From: Spirosoma oryzae
Lineage (GTDB): Bacteria > Bacteroidota > Bacteroidia > Cytophagales > Spirosomataceae
DNA length: 64,000 nucleotides
Direction: 5' to 3'
NCBI RefSeq assembly: GCF_003002825.1
Contig: NZ_PVTE01000027.1
Location: forward strand, 18,057 to 82,056
Shown: positions 57,855 to 64,000 of the stretch, one piece after another
Layout: each line of letters starts with the position of its first letter
Position numbering within the stretch: position 1 is the first letter of the stretch
Translations under genes and position numbers: made by a program
The notes under the pieces: model-generated
Databases searched by the model: none
What the model was told of the DNA's origin: nothing
What the model saw: the letters and a program-made list of their open reading frames with translations, nothing else

Positions 57855-60800
57855 ATGATTACTCAGCGTCGACAGGAGAAAGCAGATACGGCATCCATTC
57901 GCCAGCATAAGATTCGTATTGTTACGGCGGCTTCGCTGTTCGACGGACATGATGCGGCCATCAACCTGATGCGTCGGCTCATGCAGGCATCAGGCGCGGA
58001 AGTGATTCACCTGGGACACAACCGGTCGGTGGCCGATATTGTCGACTGTGCGATTCAGGAAGACGTGCAGGGCATCGCCATAACCAGCTATCAGGGCGGG
58101 CATCTGGAGTTTTTCAAATACATGTATGATCTGCTCAGCGAACGCGGAGCGGGTCACATCAAGATCTTTGGGGGCGGGGGCGGGACGATTCTCCCCCGCG
58201 AAATCGAGGAGTTGCACGCCTACGGCATTACCCGCATCTACTCGCCCGACGATGGCCGGGCAATGGGCCTGCAAGGTATGATCGATGACCTGCTGGATCG
58301 GTGTGATTTTGAACTGCCATCCGCTGGCAACGACAGCATCGCCCGGCAGATCACCATCGCTGAAAACGACGGTCCGACAACCGGCACCCGCAAACTGACA
58401 ACCGAAACTTGTCCTGTACTGGGTATCACCGGTACGGGTGGCGCGGGTAAATCGTCGCTGATTGATGAGTTGGTGCTGCGCTACTTACGAGCCTTTCCCG
58501 ACAAAACGCTGGCGATCATTTCCGTCGACCCGTCGAAGCGGAAAACGGGCGGGGCCCTCCTCGGCGATCGTATCCGCATGAATGCCATCAGTTCCCCGAG
58601 GGTGTACATGCGATCGCTGGCGACGCGGCAATCGAACCTGGCCCTGAGCCGTTCCGTGCAGGATGCCATCGACATCTGCCAGGCCGCCGATTTCGATCTG
58701 ATTATCGTAGAAACGTCGGGAATCGGGCAGTCGGACACGGAGATTACCGAACATGCCGACAAGACACTGTACGTGATGACGGCCGAGTACGGCGCGGCTA
58801 CACAGCTCGAAAAAATCGACATGCTCGACTTCGCCGACGTCATTGCCATCAACAAGTTCGACAAACGCGGCTCAGCCGATGCCCTGCGCGACGTTCGGAA
58901 ACAGTACCGGCGCAACCACAACGACTGGGACACTCCCGACGACGAACTACCCATCATCGGGACGATGGCGGCTCAGTTCAACGACGCCGGTATGAACACG
59001 CTGTTCGCCCGGCTCATGACGGTTCTCGCCGGGCCGCCGGGCGGTTTTTCAGTTTACGGTGAGGAACCTACTGCCCGGACAGCCACCGAAAACCGTAAAC
59101 CGAATACAGTAAACCCTATTATCCCCCCCGACCGGGTACGCTACCTGGCCGAGATTGTCGAAGAAAGCCGGCGGTACGAGCGGTTTGTAGATGAGCAGAC
59201 AACGCTAGCCCGGCAGTTGTATCAGCTCGACGGAACGCTGGCTATGCTTTTACCCTCACGGCAGCGGCCGACCGCCCCAACCCCTCCCGCGACGGCGGAC
59301 CGCCCAGAACAGGAGAGGACGGGACGGTCGGCCGCTGCCGTGAGGGAAACCCTCGAACAGCTTCGCGCGCAACTCGACGCCCGGCTGCATCCCGACTGTC
59401 GGGCCTTACTGACGCAGTGGCCCGCCATACAAGCGCGCTATACCGCTGACTTTTACGAATTTACCATTCGTAACAAAACCATTCGGCAACCGCTGTACAC
59501 CGAGACGCTGTCGCATCTGCGCGTTCCGAAAGTAAGCCTGCCGAAATACCATGATCTGGGCGACGTGCTGCGCTGGCTGCTGACCGAGAACGTGCCGGGT
59601 GAATTTCCGTACACGGCAGGGGTGTTTCCGCTCAAGCGGGACGGCGAAGATCCGACGCGGATGTTTGCGGGTGAAGGTGGCCCCGAACGCACCAACCGCC
59701 GGTTCCACTACGTCTCGAACGGGCAACCCGCCAAACGCCTGTCGACAGCCTTCGATTCGGTGACACTCTACGGCGAAGACCCCGCCCTGCGCCCCGATAT
59801 TTTTGGTAAGATCGGCAATTCCGGCGTCAGCGTTTGTACGCTCGACGACGCCAAAAAGCTGTATTCCGGCTTCGACCTATGCGACCCGGCCACGTCGGTA
59901 TCCATGACCATCAACGGACCGGCCCCCATCCTACTGGCCTTCTTTCTCAACACCGCCATCGATCAGCAGTGCGAAAAGTGGGTACGGGAGAATGCCACAA
60001 ACCCCACCCCTAACCCCTCCCCATTAGGGAGGGGAACAAAAGTGGAACCGGAGGTTCCCCTCCCTAACGGGGAGGGGCCAGGGGTGGGGTTCATGGGGTA
60101 TTCAGGCCCGCTACCCGACGGCAACGACGGACTTGGTCTAGCCCTGCTTGGCACGACGGGCGACCGGGTCGCACCGCGTGAGGTTTACGAGCAGATCAAA
60201 GCCGATACGCTACAACGGGTGCGCGGAACGGTACAGGCCGATATTCTGAAGGAAGATCAGGCGCAGAACACCTGCATTTTCTCGACGGAATTTGCCCTAC
60301 GGATGATGGGCGATATTCAGCAGTATTTCACCGATCACCGGATACAGAATTTTTATTCGGTGTCGATTTCGGGCTATCACATCGCCGAAGCCGGAGCCAA
60401 CCCGATTTCCCAGCTGGCCTTCACCCTGTCAAACGGGTTTACGTTCGTGGAATATTACCTCAGCCGGGGTATGCATGTCGACGATTTTGCGCCCAACCTG
60501 TCGTTCTTTTTCTCGAATGGTATGGACCCGGAGTATACGGTGATGGGACGGGTAGCACGTCGGATCTGGGCGAAAGCGATGCGGAATCGGTACGGGGCCA
60601 ACGAGCGCTCGCAGAAACTCAAATACCATATTCAAACCTCGGGGCGAAGCCTGCACGCGCAGGAAATTGGTTTCAACGACATTCGTACGACACTACAGGC
60701 GCTGTTAGCCGTGTACGACAACTGTAACTCGCTGCATACCAATGCCTACGACGAAGCCATCACCACCCCCACGGAGGAGTCGGTCCGCCGGGCCATGGCC

Positions 60801-61322
60801 ATTCAGCTCATCATCAACCGTGAATTTGGCCTGACCAAAAACGAAAATCCGTTGCAGGGCTCATTCGTCGTGGAAGAACTGACCGATCTGGTCGAAGAAG
60901 CGGTTTACCAGGAGTTTCTGTCGATCAATGAGCGGGGTGGTGTGCTGGGCGCGATGGAACGAATGTACCAGCGCAGCAAGATTCAGGAAGAATCAATGTA
61001 CTACGAGACGCTGAAGCACAACGGCCAACTACCCATCGTCGGTGTCAACACCTTCCTCGACCCGGCCGGCTCCCCCACCCTGACGCCCGCCGAAGTCATC
61101 CGCTCAACCGACGACGAGAAACGGTATCAGGTCGACAGTTGCCGGGCGTTTCAGACCCGTAATCAGGAGGTCGCGGCAACGGCCATCGCGCAGCTACAGC
61201 AAACAGCCCTCACCAACGGCAACGTCTTCGAAAGCCTGATGGAAGCCGCCAAGGTGTGTTCCCTGGGTCAGCTTACCCACGCCCTCTACGCCGTCGGCGG
61301 GCAGTACCGGCGGAATATGTGA
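57855..61322 (+). CDS. icmF: Fused isobutyryl-CoA mutase with G-protein domain (IcmF)
   Basis: This 1155-aa adenosylcobalamin enzyme interconverts isobutyryl- and n-butyryl-CoA. In order: the B12-binding domain with [15 protein letters not shown] (about 29-43) and FGGGGGTIL; the MeaB-like GTPase domain with Walker [10 protein letters not shown] (about 193) and NKFDKRGS; a linker; and the mutase barrel with [25 protein letters not shown]. Length exceeds the usual ~1,080-1,100 aa because three palindromic repeats are inserted in frame (59043-59116, 59253-59346, 60000-60091). Two lie in the linker, the third inside the mutase part as [13 protein letters not shown] ... [12 protein letters not shown]. 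Confidence 0.93.
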   Translation: MITQRRQEKADTASIRQHKIRIVTAASLFDGHDAAINLMRRLMQASGAEVIHLGHNRSVADIVDCAIQEDVQGIAITSYQGGHLEFFKYMYDLLSERGAGHIKIFGGGGGTILPREIEELHAYGITRIYSPDDGRAMGLQGMIDDLLDRCDFELPSAGNDSIARQITIAENDGPTTGTRKLTTETCPVLGITGTGGAGKSSLIDELVLRYLRAFPDKTLAIISVDPSKRKTGGALLGDRIRMNAISSPRVYMRSLATRQSNLALSRSVQDAIDICQAADFDLIIVETSGIGQSDTEITEHADKTLYVMTAEYGAATQLEKIDMLDFADVIAINKFDKRGSADALRDVRKQYRRNHNDWDTPDDELPIIGTMAAQFNDAGMNTLFARLMTVLAGPPGGFSVYGEEPTARTATENRKPNTVNPIIPPDRVRYLAEIVEESRRYERFVDEQTTLARQLYQLDGTLAMLLPSRQRPTAPTPPATADRPEQERTGRSAAAVRETLEQLRAQLDARLHPDCRALLTQWPAIQARYTADFYEFTIRNKTIRQPLYTETLSHLRVPKVSLPKYHDLGDVLRWLLTENVPGEFPYTAGVFPLKRDGEDPTRMFAGEGGPERTNRRFHYVSNGQPAKRLSTAFDSVTLYGEDPALRPDIFGKIGNSGVSVCTLDDAKKLYSGFDLCDPATSVSMTINGPAPILLAFFLNTAIDQQCEKWVRENATNPTPNPSPLGRGTKVEPEVPLPNGEGPGVGFMGYSGPLPDGNDGLGLALLGTTGDRVAPREVYEQIKADTLQRVRGTVQADILKEDQAQNTCIFSTEFALRMMGDIQQYFTDHRIQNFYSVSISGYHIAEAGANPISQLAFTLSNGFTFVEYYLSRGMHVDDFAPNLSFFFSNGMDPEYTVMGRVARRIWAKAMRNRYGANERSQKLKYHIQTSGRSLHAQEIGFNDIRTTLQALLAVYDNCNSLHTNAYDEAITTPTEESVRRAMAIQLIINREFGLTKNENPLQGSFVVEELTDLVEEAVYQEFLSINERGGVLGAMERMYQRSKIQEESMYYETLKHNGQLPIVGVNTFLDPAGSPTLTPAEVIRSTDDEKRYQVDSCRAFQTRNQEVAATAIAQLQQTALTNGNVFESLMEAAKVCSLGQLTHALYAVGGQYRRNM
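59043..59116. repeat. GTAAACCG-family palindrome inside icmF (insert 1)
   Basis: CAGTTTACGGT (59050-59060) is matched by ACCGTAAACCGAATACAG (59092 on). It encodes about 24 residues ([20 protein letters not shown]) in the linker after the GTPase domain. Confidence 0.7.
59253..59346. repeat. 22-bp-arm perfect palindrome inside icmF (insert 2)
   Basis: The arms 59253-59274 and 59325-59346 are perfectly complementary over 22 bases. The loop includes 59287-59302, identical to the 16-base insert in the Rpn pseudogene. It encodes about 32 residues of low-complexity linker ([16 protein letters not shown] ...) without breaking the frame. Confidence 0.75.
60000..60091. repeat. 38-bp-arm palindrome inside icmF (insert 3)
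   Basis: The arms 60000-60037 and 60054-60091 are complementary in all but three positions. It encodes [20 protein letters not shown] plus [12 protein letters not shown], a peptide type that recurs in other bacteria where this palindrome sits in genes. It lies within the mutase region but keeps the frame. Confidence 0.8.
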
Positions 61323-61323
61323 T

Positions 61324-61426
61324 TGTAGCCCAGACGTCCACGTCTGGAGGCCGTCAGGCCAACTAGTGACAGCGGCAGCTATTTAGGCCGCTAATGCGTC
61401 CTCCAGACGTGGACGTCTGGGCTACA
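61324..61426. repeat. 27-bp-arm perfect palindrome downstream of icmF
   Basis: TGTAGCCCAGACGTCCACGT (61324 on) and its complement ending at 61426 pair perfectly over 27 bases. The loop contains the inner hairpin-like AGGCC repeats. Only two bases after the icmF stop, it probably ends the transcript. Confidence 0.8.
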
Positions 61427-61526
61427 AAAAAACAGAGAGCCAGTACCGATGCGGTCAAAAGTACCCAACCATCGACGCATGACTTGAAGACTGGACTCCC
61501 TGTTGCACTGTGGGCAATAGCGTTGA

Positions 61527-61907
61527 CTAATGATGCGCGTGTGTGGCGCGGCACTGACGGATGTTCAGCAGGTGCGTACCGACCAGCCCCGCCGATGCCG
61601 CGTAAGCCATGTATTCAAACCACTCGCTGTAGTCCTCCAGCAACAAACCAAGCGCAAACAGGGCCAGAAAACCCCACAGCGCCCACCGTATCGGGCTGGT
61701 TGCCCGCTGGGAAGCCGACCATACGGCGATGACGTTGATGACGATAAAAAGGTAATCCAGACTCAGGAACCCGATCCGCAGCGACTCGTAATTGAGCAGC
61801 GCCGACGTCATCACCAGTACCGGCGTAATCAGGCAGTGAATGATGCATAGAACGGAGCCGGTAATACCAACGTAATCAGCCCGGTGGCGGGATAGTGATT
61901 GATTCAT
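61527..61907 (-). CDS. MerC-domain membrane protein
   Basis: This 126-aa protein has four hydrophobic segments. The first contains the paired-cysteine motif GSVLCIIHCLITP (Cys about 22 and 26), the hallmark of MerC-like metal transporters; the His-rich end is HAHH. The start at 61907 (MNQSLSRHRADYVG) is preferred to the longer frame. Bacteroidota MerC-domain proteins are often controlled with zinc homeostasis genes. Its promoter overlaps the palindrome at 61948-61972. Confidence 0.85.
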   Translation of the reverse strand: MNQSLSRHRADYVGITGSVLCIIHCLITPVLVMTSALLNYESLRIGFLSLDYLFIVINVIAVWSASQRATSPIRWALWGFLALFALGLLLEDYSEWFEYMAYAASAGLVGTHLLNIRQCRATHAHH

Positions 61908-61947
61908 AACGCACACATTGATGGCACAAAGGTAGTTATGAAATCGC

Positions 61948-61972
61948 ATATTTGCAACAATGTTGCAAATAT
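61948..61972. promoter_or_regulatory. Zur-like palindromic operator upstream of the merC-like gene
   Basis: ATATTTGCAACA, A, TGTTGCAAATAT is a perfect 25-base palindrome, 41 bp upstream of the MerC start. It resembles Fur/Zur-family boxes with TGCAAC half-sites. A zinc-responsive repressor (Zur) is the likeliest binder, an inference from the gene and the box shape. Confidence 0.6.
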
Positions 61973-62091
61973 GTTCCTTGCGAACCGTAGCGGTGTTGTC
62001 CCCAGACGCTTCCAGTTGCTGGAGCCGCGTTAGCGGCTAACGGGTCGATGAACGTAGCCTACAGTTCCAACTGTTGGAAGCTGCCGGGGAC

Positions 62092-62150
62092 AACCCGTAA
62101 ACCGTATACAGAAAACCGAAAACCGTCTACCCTGAACCGTACACCGCGAT
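62092..62150. repeat. GTAAACCG-type repeat upstream of the BASS gene
   Basis: CCCGTAAACCGTATACAGAAAACC and ACCGAAAACCGTCTACCCTG are single-stranded arms of the same family as at 9100 and 40533. No complete hairpin is evident. Confidence 0.5.
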
Positions 62151-62165
62151 TCGCGTTAGTAGTGT

Positions 62166-63194
62166 ATGGCAAAAACCTCCCTTGCAACATTACTTGGCCG
62201 CGTCGGACTCGATTGGTTTCTGCTGGCCCTGCTGGCGATGATCGGCCTGGCCCGGCTTTGGCCCGAACCCGGTATGCAAACCGGACCGCTGTCGTTATCG
62301 GCGTTTACCAACTACGGCGTTTCACTGATTTTCTTTCTCTATGGCCTGCGGCTTAATTTCGATCAGCTCAAGGTCGGACTGCGTAATTACCGGCTGCACC
62401 TGCTCATCCACCTGACAACCTTTATCCTGTTCCCACTGCTTGTGCTGGGTGCCCGGGCCTTGCTGATTACGCCGGAAACCAGCTTACTCTGGTTGGGCGT
62501 ATTCTACGTCGCGGCCCTGCCTTCTACGGTTTCCTCATCGGTTGTGATGGTTTCGATCGCCAACGGCAACATCCCGGCGGCTATTTTCAACGCCAGTATC
62601 TCCAGCCTGATTGGCGTGTTCATTACACCCATCTGGATGAGTGCGCTGCTTAGTGCCGGTAGCGGTCAGTTCGATCTGGAATCGATTATTCTGAAGCTGA
62701 CCATTCAGGTTGTCGTACCGGTAGTGCTGGGGTTGCTGCTGAACAAGCAGTTGGGCTGGTTTGCCGAAAAATACAAAGGTGCCCTTCGCTACTTCGATCA
62801 GATCACGATTCTGCTCATCGTGTACACCGCCTTTTGCGAATCGTTTGCCATGAATCTGTTCCGCAACCTGTCGGTGGCCGATCTGGTCCTGCTGGCCGTG
62901 GGTATGCTGGCGCTTTTTTTCATCGTCTTTGGCTTTATTACCGTCATCAGTCGGTGGCTGCATTTCAGCCGGGAAGACCGGATTACGGCCTTGTTCTGCG
63001 GGTCAAAGAAATCGCTGGTGCAGGGTAGCGTGATGGCGAAGGTACTGTTTCCGGGTAGCGCGGCCGGGGTCGTGCTGCTGCCGATTATGATCTACCATGC
63101 CCTTCAACTGATCGTGGCCAGTATTCTGGCGAAGGCAATGGCCAACTGGAAGCCTATTCCGCAGCCTGTTTCCGACGATTCGACCACCCGCTGA
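62166..63194 (+). CDS. Bile acid:sodium symporter family (SBF-like) transporter
   Basis: This 342-aa protein has about ten membrane segments. The N-terminus carries YGVSLIFFLYGLRLNFDQLKVGLRNYR, and the core region has ALPSTVSSSVVMVSIANGNIPAAIFNASISSLIG, the crossover motif of the BASS fold with the sodium-binding residues. Late in the sequence FCGSKKSLVQGSVMAKVLF. The substrate is unknown; bacterial members move organic anions. Confidence 0.9.
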   Translation: MAKTSLATLLGRVGLDWFLLALLAMIGLARLWPEPGMQTGPLSLSAFTNYGVSLIFFLYGLRLNFDQLKVGLRNYRLHLLIHLTTFILFPLLVLGARALLITPETSLLWLGVFYVAALPSTVSSSVVMVSIANGNIPAAIFNASISSLIGVFITPIWMSALLSAGSGQFDLESIILKLTIQVVVPVVLGLLLNKQLGWFAEKYKGALRYFDQITILLIVYTAFCESFAMNLFRNLSVADLVLLAVGMLALFFIVFGFITVISRWLHFSREDRITALFCGSKKSLVQGSVMAKVLFPGSAAGVVLLPIMIYHALQLIVASILAKAMANWKPIPQPVSDDSTTR

Positions 63195-63305
63195 CGCCAC
63201 TCGAGCGGTCAAAAAGCCGGTTCAGCCTGGTTCGTCGGTGAGCCGGTTAAACGATGCCCGGTCAATGGTCTCTAACCGTCAGTTAACCACCAATGACCAA
63301 CTGAC

Positions 63306-63713
63306 ATGAAAAAGACACTCATTGCCGCCTTTTCGCTTTTCGTATTGACCGCCGGTAGCAGCATGGCTCAGCGCGTGTACCAGCGCCCGTTCGACAACCG
63401 CCCCCCTGCTTATGGCAATCAGGGCTACCCAAATGACCCCAACGATGAGTTTCGCGATGAACTGAAAATCGAACGGCTCGACGCTATTGTCGGTCTATCG
63501 CGCCGGCAGGAAAAGCAGTTGCACCGAATCGAAGACAATTACGACCACCTGTTCGCGACGTCACGCTTCACCCCACAGGGACTCCGACAGGCCCGCGCCC
63601 ACAAGCGCGACGAGATGCTATCAGTGCTGAATCGCTCGCAGCGTGAACGGCTGTTTGCTGCCCAGCAAAACCAGCGTCCCGGCCGCCCCGGTGGCTTCTA
63701 CGGACGCCGGTAG
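63306..63713 (+). CDS. Small exported Arg/Gln-rich protein of unknown function
   Basis: This 135-aa protein has a signal peptide (to SMAQ, about 21). The mature part has a Pro/Asn/Gly-rich segment (RPPAYGNQGYPNDPNDEF), then two helices (LKIERLDAIVGLSRRQEKQLHRIEDNY and GLRQARAHKRDEMLSVLNRSQRERLFAAQ) and a glycine-rich end. The helical layout with LTxxQ-like SRRQ and NRSQRERL is reminiscent of Spy/CpxP-type periplasmic chaperones, but the similarity is weak. Confidence 0.75.
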   Translation: MKKTLIAAFSLFVLTAGSSMAQRVYQRPFDNRPPAYGNQGYPNDPNDEFRDELKIERLDAIVGLSRRQEKQLHRIEDNYDHLFATSRFTPQGLRQARAHKRDEMLSVLNRSQRERLFAAQQNQRPGRPGGFYGRR

Positions 63714-64000
63714 TCAGTAGCGTTCAACGCTTATGTATTTGACCGAAATTACTTTGGTTTAGGTCGAACTAACCCCTAAATCCCCTGAAAGGCAGGGCTG
63801 TTAAGTTCTTGATTTGATACTATCAGAAGCCAAATTCCCTTCGGTTCATCTACCCCCCAGCCCCCTGAAGGGGGAGCGTTCCGCGAAGAAATTACTCCCC
63901 CTTTAGGCTAATCTTGTAGGGGTTTTAATTCGGATTGAGTCCATAACCTAGTTTGATGAAATAAAAACGCTCCACTGCCTGACTCAACACCCTGAGACCA
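63714..64000. repeat. Terminal non-coding region with CCCCTAAATCCCCTG-type repeats
   Basis: ACCCCTAAATCCCCTGAAAGG (in two pieces, 63772-63795), and further CCAGCCCCCTGAAGGGGG (about 63859-63876) with GGCTAATCTTGTAGGGG (about 63906-63922) form members of the palindrome family at 2749-2814. No gene was seen up to the window edge. Confidence 0.55.

Overview
The window looks like a chromosomal segment of a Bacteroidota bacterium of the order Cytophagales, close to Spirosoma and relatives. The evidence is a SusC/SusD pair, a type IX secretion C-terminal domain, a Bacteroidetes-type arginine cluster that uses an acyl-ornithine carbamoyltransferase, a fused IcmF mutase, many S9/S41 secreted peptidases, and intergenic spaces full of palindromic repeats. 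Ordinary genes have roughly 50-60% GC by eye. The genes of two accessory islands are clearly AT-richer. No rRNA, tRNA or CRISPR was found.

Layout. 1-1430: accessory strip with degenerate ~85 bp repeats, a frameshifted Rpn/PDDEXK transposase-nuclease gene and a decayed attC-like site. 1435-4043: beta-helix lipoprotein and a Tat-exported PLP aminotransferase. 4387-9980: SusC, SusD and a DUF4397 lipoprotein, a nutrient-uptake locus. 10336-18305: epimerase, GT9, M16 peptidase, GlgE and S9 peptidase. 18540-23110: an integron-cassette-like array without integrase (CALIN-like). It holds three small + strand genes, each followed by an attC-like site (R'' box, 3-nt spacer, L box ... L box, GGTC, GTTRRRY-like box). 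The first site is split by an IS110-family element. 23146-28990: DUF3820 gene, acyltransferase, tricorn-like protease and VOC protein. 29166-32636: argD, GxxExxY, argF' and argB. 32840-37550: two paralogous lipoproteins, then clpX, a lipoprotein and clpP. 37731-41664: XRE regulator, carbohydrate esterase, GH88/GH105 hydrolase and Kelch protein. 41749-49126: glycan assembly genes (five glycosyltransferases and an MsbA-like ABC exporter). 49236-57733: quinone reductase, SDR, guaA, SGNH esterase with sorting domain, NamZ muramidase and an FtsX/LolE-type permease. 57855-63713: icmF, a MerC-like gene with a palindromic Zur-like operator, a BASS symporter and a small exported protein.

Most interesting observations. 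(1) A 16-bp GC-rich hairpin-forming micro-insert interrupts the Rpn gene once and the IS110 transposase twice, the second time in inverted orientation. Each copy shifts the frame by +1, and removing the 16 bases restores an intact ORF. The Rpn copy is identical over 16 of 16 bases to a segment inside a palindromic element in icmF. (2) The cassette array with attC-like sites is split by an IS110 element whose upstream non-coding region repeats short sequences found at both predicted element ends, as expected of a bridge RNA. (3) icmF carries three unrelated palindromic repeats inserted in frame. (4) A GxxExxY gene flanked by inverted CACGGAG-rich arms sits inside the arginine cluster. All statements come from reading the sequence; no database search was possible.
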